Assembly (NCBI GenBank): GCA_050875145.1
Contig: JBNMLH010000013.1
Location: 46,875-110,874, forward strand
Direction: 5' to 3'
Source of the DNA: CAG-411 sp050875145
GTDB lineage: Bacteria; Bacillota; Clostridia; Lachnospirales; Lachnospiraceae
Length of the DNA stretch: 64,000 nt
This document shows, one piece after another, positions 8,773-18,217 of this stretch. Made by a program: the position numbers and the translations under genes. Every line of letters begins with the position of its first letter. The first letter of the stretch is position 1. Under the pieces are notes generated by a model, which ran no database searches, was not told the DNA's origin, and saw nothing but the letters and a program-made list of their open reading frames with translations.

Positions 8773-8812
8773 CAAGGAGCATGGAGAGCCTTCATGAGGC
8801 GGAAGGGAGTTA
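8772..8812 (+). promoter_or_regulatory. GGA-rich leader of flagellin 1, candidate CsrA target
   Basis: The 43-base gap holds ACAAGGA (8772-8778), a second GGA at 8783, a GCCT/AGGC hairpin (8788-8800) and a third GGA at 8801 next to the AAGGGAG ribosome binding site. CsrA binds ACANGGA-type sites in flagellin leaders, and csrA lies in this cluster. No separate promoter is visible, so flagellin 1 depends on the upstream transcript. Confidence 0.45.
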
Positions 8813-8815
8813 ATT

Positions 8816-10297
8816 ATGAAAATCAATCATAATATTTCAGCGATTAAATCAAACATTAAATTACAAAGAACAAATGAAGCAATGGAGAAAAGTGTAGAAC
8901 GTTTATCTTCTGGTTATCGTATTAATCGTGCAGCGGATGATGCAGCAGGAATGGCAATTTCACAAAAGATGAAAACACAGATTCGTGGTTTGGATCAGGC
9001 ATCTAGAAATGCCTCTGATGGTATTTCAGTTATTCAGACAGCAGAGGGTGCTTTAAATGAGGTAGAATCTATGTTACAAAGAATGCGTGAACTTTCTGTA
9101 CAGGCAGTAAATGAAACAAATACAGCAGAGGATAGAGAAGCAATCCAATTAGAGATTGATAATCTAAGTGCGGAAATTGATCGTATATCAGAAGATACAG
9201 AGTTTAATACCAAGAAACTATTGAATGGAGATTCTGATCGAAAGACATATTCAAGTAGCACTAAGGTGAATATTGTTTCAACATCAGATGCAGTTACGGC
9301 AAAAAGTTATAAGATTTCAGTAACAAAAGTAGGAGAAAAAGCAAAAGTGACATCCCCTGCAGCGATTGCGGAGACAGCCGCACCTGCATCTGGTAAGATT
9401 ACGATTAATGGGGAAACAGTAGAAATCGAAAAAGGAGCATCCTTGGCAGATGTGTATACACAATTAAGAGATTTGGGAAGCAGTGTAAATGTGGATGTGT
9501 ATACAACGACAGATGCAGCAGGAAAGACGCAGGGGGCTGTAGAAAAAGGTGCATATCTGAATTTTGAATCCAAAGAGGCAGGAGCAGCACGAAAGGTAGA
9601 AGTATACTGCGATAACAAAGACTTAGCAGATTTTCTTGGAATTGATACAAATTCAAACAATATGAAAGCGGTAGGAAAAGACGCAGAAATAGAACTTACT
9701 ACTACAGCAAATAAAGCGGCAGATGGTTCAGAAGATGCAAAGACATTTTCTTTGGCTGCCACTGCGGCAGCAGATGGAAATAAAGTTACGATTTCAGATA
9801 AAGATGGATTTGAAATGGTTGTCATGTTAGAGGAAGATGCCTTAACTGATGCAGGTGGTAATGCAATTGCAAATCTGGATGTAGAGCTTACTGTTTTAGA
9901 TGCAGGACCTATGACACTTCAGATTGGAGCCAATGAAGAACAGACCGTTAGTATCAGTATTCCAAAGGTAAATTCTGAAACTCTTGGAATTGAAAATGTA
10001 AATGTAGGAAATACAAATGCTGCGGGAGAAGCGATTACTTTATACGATAAGGCTATCAATAAAGTATCTTCTGTTCGTGCAAAGCTTGGAGCTTATGAAA
10101 ATCGTTTGGAACATGCCATCAGTAATCTGGATACATCAAATGAAAATTTAACAGAAGCACTTTCACGTATTGAAGATTTGGATATGGCAGAGGAAATGTC
10201 AAACTATACGCAGCTAAATGTACTATCACAGGCAGGCACTTCTATGTTGGCACAAGCAAATCAACTGCCACAAAATATTTTGTCTTTATTACAATAA
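8816..10297 (+). CDS. Flagellin 1 (minor or alternative filament subunit)
   Basis: This 493-residue flagellin has the conserved D0/D1 ends. The N-terminus MKINHNISAIKSN through RLSSGYRINRAADDAAGMAIS and the C-terminus ENRLEHAISNLDTSNENLTEALSRI through MLAQANQLPQNILSLLQ are both intact. Residues about 145-385 form a surface-exposed, alanine- and threonine-rich variable domain, a usual place for O-glycosylation. Its codons are more AT-rich than those of flagellin 2, suggesting lower expression. It is followed by a clean terminator and a FliS paralogue. Confidence 0.95.
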   Translation: MKINHNISAIKSNIKLQRTNEAMEKSVERLSSGYRINRAADDAAGMAISQKMKTQIRGLDQASRNASDGISVIQTAEGALNEVESMLQRMRELSVQAVNETNTAEDREAIQLEIDNLSAEIDRISEDTEFNTKKLLNGDSDRKTYSSSTKVNIVSTSDAVTAKSYKISVTKVGEKAKVTSPAAIAETAAPASGKITINGETVEIEKGASLADVYTQLRDLGSSVNVDVYTTTDAAGKTQGAVEKGAYLNFESKEAGAARKVEVYCDNKDLADFLGIDTNSNNMKAVGKDAEIELTTTANKAADGSEDAKTFSLAATAAADGNKVTISDKDGFEMVVMLEEDALTDAGGNAIANLDVELTVLDAGPMTLQIGANEEQTVSISIPKVNSETLGIENVNVGNTNAAGEAITLYDKAINKVSSVRAKLGAYENRLEHAISNLDTSNENLTEALSRIEDLDMAEEMSNYTQLNVLSQAGTSMLAQANQLPQNILSLLQ

Positions 10298-10320
10298 TAG
10301 ATGCAATAGAAATAAAAAAG

Positions 10321-10357
10321 AGACTTCGCATATCATTGTTTGCGAAGTCTTTTTTTG
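10321..10357 (+). terminator. Terminator after flagellin 1
   Basis: AGACTTCGCA (10321-10330) pairs perfectly with TGCGAAGTCT (10341-10350), followed by seven T's. Confidence 0.92.
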
Positions 10358-10423
10358 CTATGCTTAACAAGTCAAAGATTAGAACCCCTTCTTATAGTTG
10401 TTACCTTTTTTTGGGGAATACTA

Positions 10424-10450
10424 TAAGGTAGTAAAAAAATAAGCCGATAT
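10424..10450 (+). promoter_or_regulatory. Sigma-D promoter of the FliS paralogue
   Basis: TAAG (10424-10427), 15 bases, GCCGATAT (10443-10450). The -10 box is the common form in this region. Confidence 0.75.
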
Positions 10451-10501
10451 ATAAAACGAGAGATGAGGAAAGAAAACGCAATACGCATAGGAGGCGGCAT
10501 T

Positions 10502-10981
10502 ATGGAAAGAGAAAAAAGGCAGGAGTTTTCTGCAAGGATAACGCAGGCGAATCGTACAGAGCTTCTAGTGATTGTGTATGAAATTGTGCAGGAAGAACTG
10601 AGAGAGGCATTGGAAGAGTTTGAAAAGCAGGAACTTCAAAATTTTGACATTTCACTTCAGAATGCCCAAAAATTTCTAAATGAGTTGATGGGAACTTTGA
10701 ATTATGAGTATAAGATTTCCTATCAATTGTTATCTATTTACAAATTTGTAAATAAGATTATTATTGAGGCTCGTATGAAGCAGAAAGATAAAGACATAGA
10801 GGCGTGTATTCGTTTGCTTGATAAGTTACGATATGCATATGCAGAGGTTGCTTCTAAAGATCATGCAGGACCAATGATGTCGAATGTACAGAAGTTATAT
10901 TCTGGTTTGACGTATGGAAAGGGTGCGTTGTCTGAGGTCTCTGTTGATGCAAATGGAGGTCATAGAGGTTTGTATGCATAG
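10502..10981 (+). CDS. FliS-family flagellar chaperone paralogue
   Basis: FliS binds the C-terminal helices of flagellin in the cytoplasm and keeps it export-ready. This 159-residue paralogue keeps the FliS core: RITQANRTELLVIVYEIV at the start, a middle helix set, then FVNKIIIEARMKQKDKDIEACIRLLDKLRYAYAEV-type helices with a longer C-terminal tail. It is more divergent than the FliS at 21014. The ATG at 10502 has GGAGG 8 bases upstream, better than the in-frame start at 10463. Because it sits beside flagellin 1, it may be that subunit's dedicated chaperone (inference). Confidence 0.75.
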   Translation: MEREKRQEFSARITQANRTELLVIVYEIVQEELREALEEFEKQELQNFDISLQNAQKFLNELMGTLNYEYKISYQLLSIYKFVNKIIIEARMKQKDKDIEACIRLLDKLRYAYAEVASKDHAGPMMSNVQKLYSGLTYGKGALSEVSVDANGGHRGLYA

Positions 10982-11067
10982 GCATAGGCAATATGCATGA
11001 AAGCCAGAAAAAGAAATAGGAAAGAATTGACATAATTCACAAAAAGCGAAAAAATTTCAAAAGTCTA

Positions 11068-11094
11068 TAACGTTTTATGAAAATGGGCCGATAT
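11068..11094 (+). promoter_or_regulatory. Sigma-D promoter of flgM-flgN-flgK-flgK-flgL
   Basis: TAAC (11068-11071), 15 bases, GCCGATAT (11087-11094), 33 bases before flgM. A sigma-D promoter before its own anti-sigma gene makes a feedback loop. Confidence 0.75.
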
Positions 11095-11126
11095 AAAAAG
11101 TACAAAGAAAAAAGGTGGTGATTATC

Positions 11127-11408
11127 ATGAGAATAGATGCGTATAATGCGGTGAATCAGGTATATCAGACAACAAAGCAGACTCAAAAAGTTAATACAGA
11201 GAAAAAGATAGCAAAAGGTGATAAGTTTGAAATATCTCAGGCTGGAAAAGATTTAGCTGTTGCAAAGAAGGCACTTTCAGAAACTTCAGATATTAGGGAA
11301 GAAAGAGTTGCAGCAATTAAAAAACAGATGGAAGAAGGAACATACAAAGTATCTACAGAGGATGTGGCAGAGAAGATTTTAAATAGTATGACAGACTCCA
11401 TTTTCTAA
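11127..11408 (+). CDS. flgM: Anti-sigma-D factor FlgM
   Basis: FlgM holds sigma-D inactive until the hook is complete and FlgM is exported. The 93-residue protein has the disordered N-terminus (MRIDAYNAVNQVYQ) and the conserved C-terminal part that binds sigma: RVAAIKKQMEEGTYKVSTEDVAEKILNSM. I take ATG 11127 with AAAGGTGG upstream rather than the GTG codons at 11115 and 11118. It is first in the flgM-flgN-flgK-flgK-flgL operon. Confidence 0.9.
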   Translation: MRIDAYNAVNQVYQTTKQTQKVNTEKKIAKGDKFEISQAGKDLAVAKKALSETSDIREERVAAIKKQMEEGTYKVSTEDVAEKILNSMTDSIF

Positions 11409-11441
11409 GACAAAAGACGAATATAAGGAGGGGGCTTCCTT

Positions 11442-11954
11442 TTGGCAAGTGTAATACAAGAGCTGATTTCCATACTTACGGAGGAACAGCAATTATATGA
11501 GAAAATTATTCCGATAGCATCGGAAAAGAAAAATGTGATTATAAAAAATAACCTCGAATCTCTTCAAGAAATCACAGAACAGGAACAGTTGGCAATAGAC
11601 CAGGTAACTGTTTTGGAAAAAAGGAGATCCGAGGTTATTGTTAATATAGGAATATTATTAAACCGTAAGCCAGAGGAGCTTACATTAGAAGAGATAATTA
11701 AGCTGTTAGAGAAACAACCAAAAGAACAAAAACAGCTTTCACAAATACATGATCAATTAAAACAAACCGTTCAGGAATTAAAAAATATCAATATTCAAAA
11801 CAAATCGTTAATAGTACAATCCCTAGAAATGATAGAATTCAATATGAATTTGATTCAAAGCACAAGGATGTCGCCAGGGAACAACTATACGAAAGGTGCA
11901 ATTACAGAAGATGCACCGGCTTTGCAAGCAGGGACGTTTGATGCAAAGCAATAA
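11442..11954 (+). CDS. flgN: FlgN-type export chaperone
   Basis: FlgN escorts the hook-filament junction proteins FlgK and FlgL to the export gate. This 170-residue protein is mostly helical and coiled-coil. Its start, IQELISILTEEQQLYEKIIPIASEKKNVIIKNNLESLQEITEQEQ, follows the FlgN pattern (broken here only by naming; residues about 4-48). The start codon is TTG at 11442 with a strong AAGGAGGGGG upstream. Its position between flgM and flgK agrees with the assignment. Confidence 0.85.
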   Translation: MASVIQELISILTEEQQLYEKIIPIASEKKNVIIKNNLESLQEITEQEQLAIDQVTVLEKRRSEVIVNIGILLNRKPEELTLEEIIKLLEKQPKEQKQLSQIHDQLKQTVQELKNINIQNKSLIVQSLEMIEFNMNLIQSTRMSPGNNYTKGAITEDAPALQAGTFDAKQ

Positions 11955-11991
11955 GCATAGTAAACCAGTATAGAAAGGAAAAGGTGATATC

Positions 11992-13818
11992 ATGAGCTTG
12001 ATGACAAGTCTGTCTACTGGTGTTAGTGGACTAAAGGCAGCACAGACGGCTGTAAATACGACTGCTCACAACCTTGCCAATGTAAATACAAAAGGCTATT
12101 CCAGACAGGATATAATAAATGCAGACAAGATTTATAATACAATAGGTAGTAGCCATATTAGTTATTCGCAAGTTGGTTTAGGAAGTGAAGTAGCAGCTAT
12201 AAAACAAAGCAGAAATGTTTTTTATGATAAGGCATATCGTTTGGAAGTAGGAAGACAGAAATTTTATGAAGTACAAAGTGAAGCTGTTTCAGAAATAGAA
12301 AATCTTATGGGTGAGATGAACGGAGTACAGTTTCAGAATACAGTGGCAGATGTGTGGAATGCTGTACAGGAATTGGCAAAGGAGCCAGATAGTATAGTAA
12401 AGCGTACGGCATTTATAAGTACAGCAAATACATTTTTGCTTCGTGCACAAGATATATATAGTCAGTTGGAATCTTATCAGGTGAATTTGAATACACAGAT
12501 ACAAGCGTCAGTAGACCGTATTAATCAAATTGGAGAACAGATTGATACATTAAATGCACAGATTGTCCGATATGAAAGTGGTTCAGAAAATGCAAATGAT
12601 TATCGAGATCAAAGAAACCTTTTATTGGATGAACTAGGAGAGTATGCAAGCATAAGTTATTATGAAGATGTGGATGGCAGGGTGTTGGTTAATATTGAGG
12701 GAACACAGTTTGTTAGCCAGGATCATGTATATAAAATACATACAGAACCTTTAAATGAGACCACAACGATGCTAAATGCTGTATGGGGAACTGGAAATCC
12801 GGTATTTAACTTAGATCAGGGATTTTCTTCAGAAAAAAATACAGATGTAGGTAAGTTGAAGAGTTTATTGATGGCGAGAGGGGATGCGGCAGGCAAATAT
12901 ACAGATATTCCTTCTAAAACAGATGAAAAGTATAATAAAAATGGAACCTTCGATCAAGAAGTATATGACCAAGATGTAATTGATTACAATAAAACCGTGG
13001 GTTCTTATATTATTATGAACAATCAGGCTAGTTTTGATAAGTTGATTCATGCAGTAGCCACAGTCATTAATGATGTACTTTGTCCAAATAGTGACATGGA
13101 TTCTGTGCTTGGAAATTTGGGATTAACTACAACAGAAACAGAGGTTACTTATACAGACTATAGAGGAAAAACAGTTACAAAGAATTTAAGTGATGTAAAA
13201 ATATGGGATGAGTACAATGCGGCGGTAGGCATGGATGAAGATGCCACTCCTAGAGAAGAGTTATTTTCTCGTCAAGCAGTAGAACGATATACAGAAGTGG
13301 AAATTGAAGTTGCTGATAAAGATGGAAATACATCAAAGAAAAAGATTTGGATTTACAATGAAGAAGATCCAAAGGATGAGTATACATTGTATACGACCAA
13401 ACAGATGATTATGAATGAAAATCTGCTGGACAATCCATCTAAACTCCCATTATCAGCCAATAACTATCTTGGTGGTGTGGATGGATATGATGAGGGAACC
13501 TGTGAAAAATTAAAAGAAATTTGGAATGTAGAGTTTGATACAATTAATCCGAATGTACTAACAAAACATACATTTACGGATTACTATCAGGCGTTAATTG
13601 GAAATCTGGCAACAGTAGGAAGAGAATATAAAAGTATGGCAAGTGACCAGGAGGGGCTGGCAGAAGGTATAGATAGCAATCGACAAGCTGTTTCAGGTGT
13701 TTCTTCAGATGAACAATTGACGTATTTGATACAATTTCAATATGCCTATACAGCAAATTCAAGATATATTACAACGATAGATGAGATGTTGGCAGATTTA
13801 CTAAATAAATTATCATAA
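11992..13818 (+). CDS. flgK: Flagellar hook-associated protein 1 (first copy)
   Basis: FlgK forms the first junction ring between hook and filament. The 608-residue protein has the typical N-terminus (LSTGVSGLKAAQTAVNTTAH, then NLANVNTKGYSRQ) and the C-terminal coil YLIQFQYAYTANSRYITTIDEMLADLL. The central region is variable. An AAAGGTG ribosome binding site precedes the ATG. A second FlgK-type gene follows only 14 bases downstream. Confidence 0.93.
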   Translation: MSLMTSLSTGVSGLKAAQTAVNTTAHNLANVNTKGYSRQDIINADKIYNTIGSSHISYSQVGLGSEVAAIKQSRNVFYDKAYRLEVGRQKFYEVQSEAVSEIENLMGEMNGVQFQNTVADVWNAVQELAKEPDSIVKRTAFISTANTFLLRAQDIYSQLESYQVNLNTQIQASVDRINQIGEQIDTLNAQIVRYESGSENANDYRDQRNLLLDELGEYASISYYEDVDGRVLVNIEGTQFVSQDHVYKIHTEPLNETTTMLNAVWGTGNPVFNLDQGFSSEKNTDVGKLKSLLMARGDAAGKYTDIPSKTDEKYNKNGTFDQEVYDQDVIDYNKTVGSYIIMNNQASFDKLIHAVATVINDVLCPNSDMDSVLGNLGLTTTETEVTYTDYRGKTVTKNLSDVKIWDEYNAAVGMDEDATPREELFSRQAVERYTEVEIEVADKDGNTSKKKIWIYNEEDPKDEYTLYTTKQMIMNENLLDNPSKLPLSANNYLGGVDGYDEGTCEKLKEIWNVEFDTINPNVLTKHTFTDYYQALIGNLATVGREYKSMASDQEGLAEGIDSNRQAVSGVSSDEQLTYLIQFQYAYTANSRYITTIDEMLADLLNKLS

Positions 13819-13831
13819 GGGGGAATAAAGT

Positions 13832-15688
13832 ATGCCATCAACATTTTTTGGTTTGAGTATTGGAAAGACGGGATTAAATGCGGCACAGATAGGATTGAAT
13901 ACAACTGTGCATAATTCTGCAAATGCCAATACAACAGGATATTCAAGACAGGTAGCAAGCTTTGAAGCAGGAACACCAATTTCTGTTTATTCAAGAGCAG
14001 GTATGGCTGGTACTGGTGTAACATTGATTAGCGTAGAGCGTCAAAGAAATATCTATTATGATGAAAAATACAGAATTAGTAATACTGCTTATGGAAATTA
14101 TAGTACCAAGGAATATTACATGTCCTCTGTACAGAACTATTTCAAAGAGACAGATAAAGATTCCCAAGGACTGACAGCGTATCTTACAAATTTTTATAAC
14201 GCATTGGAAGATGTACAAAAAAATGCAGCGGATTCTACTACAAGGACGGCAGCAATTGAATCCGCAGATAATTTGGCAGATTTTATTAATTATTTAGGAA
14301 ATAGTTTGCAGAGTGTACAAAAGGAAGCAAATACGGACATTAAGACAACAGCAGAGCGTATTAACTCTATTGCGGCTCAGGTTGCAACGTTGAATAAACA
14401 GATCAATACCTTAGAGTTACAGGGCGGAACGGCAAATGATCTAAGAGATCAACGTGATAAGTTGGTAGATGAATTATCGGAGTATGCCAATATATCTGTT
14501 ACAGAAACCAATCGAGGAGATGACAAAACGATTCTTCATGATTTTGTTATAAAATTAGATAATAAAACTTTAGTAGATACATATAAATATAATCAACTGG
14601 TAATTTCCTCTGCGGATGGAAAAGTAAATCAAAATGATATAGACGGTTTATATACACTATCTTGGAAAGATGGGCAGGAATTTGACAGTTCTAGTCCGAA
14701 CTTGGGTGGAAAATTACAGGCATTGTTTGAAGTAAGAGATGGAAATAATAAAACAAATTTTACTGGTACATCAGATGCAAATACAAAAGTTGGTGATACC
14801 AGTATTAAAGTAAAAGCTACGAATTGTAATGATTTAAATAAATTAAATATACCAGCCGAGAATGGAACGATTATGATTGGTTCAAAGCAATATTACTATA
14901 GTAGTTTTTCTGTAGACATAGATGCTACAACTGGAGAGTATACATATACTTTTGAAGGAATTTATGATGATGCGGGAAATAAACAAATTACAAAGGATGC
15001 TGCAGGAAAACAGGTATCAATAGGTTCTAGCATTGATTATAAGGGAGTTCCATATTATCAGGCACAATTAAATGAATTTGTGCGTACCTATGCAACTTCG
15101 TTCAATACGATTCACAATGCAGCGGAAGACTTAAATGGTGATAAGGGATTGGATTTTTTCAATGGAACATCAGCAGCTACTGGCAAAAATTATGAACTAT
15201 ATGAAAAAGTAAACAGCTTTTCATCCAATGGAACAGCAAGTTACACAGATGAACAGGGTGTGACAAAGAATGCGGGAACTTCATATTACAACGTTACAGC
15301 TTTAAATTTCTGTGTAACAGAAGATGTGAAAGACAATGTAATGCGTTTTGCTTTGGCATCAGATATTGGTAAGGGTATAGATTGTGTAGATATGCTGGAT
15401 CAGATTATTGCAACGAAAAGTGATAAGGGTATGTTCAAGCAAGGAACACCGCTAGAATATTTGTCCACATTTACAGCCAATATAGGTATTGACACAAAAC
15501 AGGCAAGTTTGTTTGCAGAAAGTCAGTCAAATATTTCTGAGGCAATTGATGAGCAACGTATGTCTATTTCAAGTGTAGATTCAGACGAAGAAGCAATAAA
15601 TTTAGTAAAATTCCAGAATGCTTATGAGTTATCTGCAAAAGTGATTTCTACTATGTCGCAATTATATGAAGTATTATTGAGTATGTAA
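13832..15688 (+). CDS. flgK: Second FlgK-type hook-associated protein
   Basis: A 618-residue FlgK paralogue in tandem with the first. It has FFGLSIGKTGLNAAQIGLNT and NTTGYSRQ at the N-terminus and NLVKFQNAYELSAKVISTMSQL-type helices at the end, the two parts that build the junction coiled coil. The usual N-L-A-N-A-N-T segment reads N-S-A-N-A-N-T here, so it is a true divergent copy rather than a duplicate. The ends are intact, so both copies are probably functional. It may form a different junction layer or serve a different flagellin. Confidence 0.88.
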   Translation: MPSTFFGLSIGKTGLNAAQIGLNTTVHNSANANTTGYSRQVASFEAGTPISVYSRAGMAGTGVTLISVERQRNIYYDEKYRISNTAYGNYSTKEYYMSSVQNYFKETDKDSQGLTAYLTNFYNALEDVQKNAADSTTRTAAIESADNLADFINYLGNSLQSVQKEANTDIKTTAERINSIAAQVATLNKQINTLELQGGTANDLRDQRDKLVDELSEYANISVTETNRGDDKTILHDFVIKLDNKTLVDTYKYNQLVISSADGKVNQNDIDGLYTLSWKDGQEFDSSSPNLGGKLQALFEVRDGNNKTNFTGTSDANTKVGDTSIKVKATNCNDLNKLNIPAENGTIMIGSKQYYYSSFSVDIDATTGEYTYTFEGIYDDAGNKQITKDAAGKQVSIGSSIDYKGVPYYQAQLNEFVRTYATSFNTIHNAAEDLNGDKGLDFFNGTSAATGKNYELYEKVNSFSSNGTASYTDEQGVTKNAGTSYYNVTALNFCVTEDVKDNVMRFALASDIGKGIDCVDMLDQIIATKSDKGMFKQGTPLEYLSTFTANIGIDTKQASLFAESQSNISEAIDEQRMSISSVDSDEEAINLVKFQNAYELSAKVISTMSQLYEVLLSM

Positions 15689-15715
15689 TGAATGATAAAA
15701 GAGAGGTGTAGAAAG

Positions 15716-17254
15716 ATGAGAGTAACAAACTTAATGATAACACGCGGGATGTTAGGCAATATTATGACCAATAAAGCAGATATGAATAAAAAATATGAGC
15801 AGTATGCTACACAGCAAAAGATACAAAATCCTTCAGATGATCCTGTTGTTGCTATTCGAGCATTAAAATATCGTTCCAATTTATCTGAATTAGAGCAATA
15901 CAGAACAAAAAATGTGGAGGATGCGGCATCTTGGATGGATGCAACAGAAAGTGCATTGACCAATATGAATGATCTTTTAACAGAACTGTACGATAAATGT
16001 GTGGCTGGTGCTTCAGATACTTATGAAACGATAGATCGAGACAGTATGGAGCAATCTCTTTTAAATTCAAAAGAAGAAATTTATAGGAGTATGAATGCAG
16101 ATAATGCAGGAAGATATTTATTTTCCGGATATCGTACCAATACATCTGTGTGCTATACAAAGGATGATAGTTCTAAAAAGTATACGATTACAGAACCATT
16201 AACGTTTCAGAATCTTTATGAAAAGACATATGTAAAAGGAGGTGCTGAGTATGATCCATCCAAAAATGCAGAGGATTATAAAAAAGAAGCACCAACAACA
16301 GACAGGGCATATGTACTTGATTTGGGATACAAAGATTTGGCATCATTGAACAAATTGACTGTGACAGATAAAAATGGGGCGGAAGTAACTTTTACGATTG
16401 CAACGAAAAATAGTACAGATGCAGATTGCTATACGGCTGGTACCAATACAGTGAATTTTATTGCTGATACAGGACAAATTGTTATTTCGGATGATCTGTA
16501 TGAGACATTCCGTACGGCAAAGAGCGTTGTTGCGGAGTATGATAAGACAAGTTTCAAAACTGGAGATGTTAGACCTGAGATGTATTATGATTGTACATCT
16601 GTTGAATTGGATCAGGCTGGAAATCCTAAGGCGGATACAAGCAAAATATATACGAAGCCGGAAGAACAGGATATTAAGTATGATGTAAACTTTGGACAGC
16701 AATTAAAAGTAAATGTATTGGCAAATGAGACAATCAATTCATCCTATGCCAGAGCAATCGATAATATTTTAGATGCTTTAAATGATGCTTATAGTACACA
16801 GTCTGAGATTGAAAATGTCAATCTGCTTATGTCGGACAGTAATAAAACACCAGATGAGATTTCTGCACTTAATACGCTGAAGGAACAGTTAGAAACAGAA
16901 CTAACATTGAAAAAATCAATTTTGCGAGAGAGTTTTGCTTCTGCACAAACGGCGACAAAGAGTGCACAAAATGGTACAAAGGTTCCTTATGTAAATGAAA
17001 AGGGAGAAACAGAGGTAAAAAAAATTAGTGTCAGCATAGCAACGACCAGTATTGGTAGTCGGTCAGCAAGACTAAAACTGATTCAGACCAGACTGGAAGA
17101 TTTAAAGATCAATTTTACGGATCTTCGTGATAATAATGAAGTGGTTGATTTAGAAGAAGCTGTGGTAAACTATACAGCAGCACAGACTGCTTACAACGCG
17201 GCGTTAAATGCAGCAGGCAAAATGGTACAAAATTCATTATTAGACTTTTTATAA
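15716..17254 (+). CDS. flgL: Flagellar hook-associated protein 3
   Basis: FlgL is the second junction protein, contacting the first filament flagellins. The 512 residues start MRVTNLMITRGMLGNI, include the D0/D1-like QKIQNPSDDPVVAIRAL segment and end in a flagellin-like coil (VDLEEAVVNYTAAQTAYNAAL and NSLLDFL). ATG 15716 has GAGAGGTG upstream and is preferred to the ATG at 15692. It is longer than many FlgL proteins because of a large central domain. Last gene of the flgM operon; a terminator follows. Confidence 0.9.
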   Translation: MRVTNLMITRGMLGNIMTNKADMNKKYEQYATQQKIQNPSDDPVVAIRALKYRSNLSELEQYRTKNVEDAASWMDATESALTNMNDLLTELYDKCVAGASDTYETIDRDSMEQSLLNSKEEIYRSMNADNAGRYLFSGYRTNTSVCYTKDDSSKKYTITEPLTFQNLYEKTYVKGGAEYDPSKNAEDYKKEAPTTDRAYVLDLGYKDLASLNKLTVTDKNGAEVTFTIATKNSTDADCYTAGTNTVNFIADTGQIVISDDLYETFRTAKSVVAEYDKTSFKTGDVRPEMYYDCTSVELDQAGNPKADTSKIYTKPEEQDIKYDVNFGQQLKVNVLANETINSSYARAIDNILDALNDAYSTQSEIENVNLLMSDSNKTPDEISALNTLKEQLETELTLKKSILRESFASAQTATKSAQNGTKVPYVNEKGETEVKKISVSIATTSIGSRSARLKLIQTRLEDLKINFTDLRDNNEVVDLEEAVVNYTAAQTAYNAALNAAGKMVQNSLLDFL

Positions 17255-17263
17255 GAAATAAAA

Positions 17264-17299
17264 AAAGAGGAGATACAGGGTTGTATCTCTTCTTTTTTT
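17264..17299 (+). terminator. Terminator after flgL
   Basis: AGAGGAGATACA pairs with TGTATCTCTTCT around a GGGT loop, followed by a T run ending near 17299. Confidence 0.85.
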
Positions 17300-17385
17300 G
17301 TCGATATAATTAAAAGAAATGGAGTTTAATAAGTAAATTATTATAAAAGATGCAGGGATGCGAAAAGACGTAGGAGGAATGGAAT

Positions 17386-17853
17386 ATGTTGGTACAGACA
17401 AAATATTTTGGAGAGATTGATTTAACAGAGGATAAGATTCTTACCTTTGAAAATGGAATCATGGGATTTGAGCATCTTACCAAATACACAATATTATTTG
17501 ATACGGAAAAAGAGAAAGAAGGTAGTATCATGTGGTTCCAAAGCGTGGAGGAACCTGCTTTTGCATTGCCTGTCATCAATCCGTTGGTAGTAAAGCCGGA
17601 TTATAATCCTGAAGTAAATGAGGAATTGTTACAGCCATTAGGCGAGTTAAATGAGGATAATATATGTATACTGTTAACATTGACCGTACCTAGCGATTTG
17701 ACAAAGCTTACGGCAAATTTAAAGGCACCATTGATTATCAATGCAGATACAAGAAAAGGTTGTCAGATTGTAGTTGAAAATGCAGATTACCAAGTAAAAT
17801 ATAATGTGTATGATGCACTTCAGCAAATAAAACAGGAAAAGGAGGAGGCGTAA
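17386..17853 (+). CDS. fliW: Flagellar assembly factor FliW
   Basis: FliW binds CsrA and relieves its repression of flagellin translation; free flagellin competes for FliW, so the switch senses filament export. The 155-residue protein has the family start (TKYFGEIDLTEDKILTFENGIMGFE) spread over residues 4-28 and the ICILLTLTVPSDLTKLTANL region in the middle. GTAGGAGG precedes the ATG. Its stop codon overlaps the csrA start, so the two are translationally coupled. Confidence 0.95.
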   Translation: MLVQTKYFGEIDLTEDKILTFENGIMGFEHLTKYTILFDTEKEKEGSIMWFQSVEEPAFALPVINPLVVKPDYNPEVNEELLQPLGELNEDNICILLTLTVPSDLTKLTANLKAPLIINADTRKGCQIVVENADYQVKYNVYDALQQIKQEKEEA

Positions 17854-18089
17854 TGTTAGCATTATCAAGAAAACAGGGTGAATCTATCATGATTGGAAAT
17901 GATATCGAAATCACCATTCTGGATATTCGGAATGATCAGGTGAAAATTGGAATTAGCGCACCAAAACAGGTTGGAATTTATCGAAAGGAAATTTATTTAC
18001 AGATACAGGAAGAAAATAAACAGGCGGTAACAGAGGATGTTAGTCAGAATATGACCGCTTTAGAAAAACTTTTTTCAAAAGATAAGTAA
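17853..18089 (+). CDS. csrA: Carbon storage regulator CsrA (translational repressor)
   Basis: A 78-residue RNA-binding protein that recognises GGA in hairpin loops of leaders, notably flagellin mRNA. It starts MLALSRKQGESIMIGNDIEI and contains VKIGISAPKQVGIYRKEIY, the strands that form the RNA-binding dimer face. The ATG overlaps the fliW stop codon. Matching target-like sites occur before both flagellin genes in this window. Confidence 0.95.
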   Translation: MLALSRKQGESIMIGNDIEITILDIRNDQVKIGISAPKQVGIYRKEIYLQIQEENKQAVTEDVSQNMTALEKLFSKDK

Positions 18090-18122
18090 TATACAATTAC
18101 AAAAATTCCCAAAACAGTCTAT

Positions 18123-18148
18123 TAAGTTTTCTAAAAGTAGGTCGATAA
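18123..18148 (+). promoter_or_regulatory. Sigma-D promoter of flaG-fliD
   Basis: TAAG (18123-18126), 14 bases, GTCGATAA (18141-18148). Confidence 0.65.
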
Positions 18149-18217
18149 ATAAGATATAGTATAGGTAGGTGTATTAAGGGATTGACTTAAATGATAAGAA
18201 AACATGGAGGTGGGATT

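Noticed and set aside
9307..9825. A 172-residue minus-strand frame
   Set aside because: Lies wholly inside the low-complexity centre of flagellin 1; a composition shadow without a ribosome binding site.
17300..17307. GTCGATAT as a sigma-D promoter of fliW
   Set aside because: The -10 box is good, but it overlaps the T run of the flgL terminator and no TAAR box lies at the right distance.
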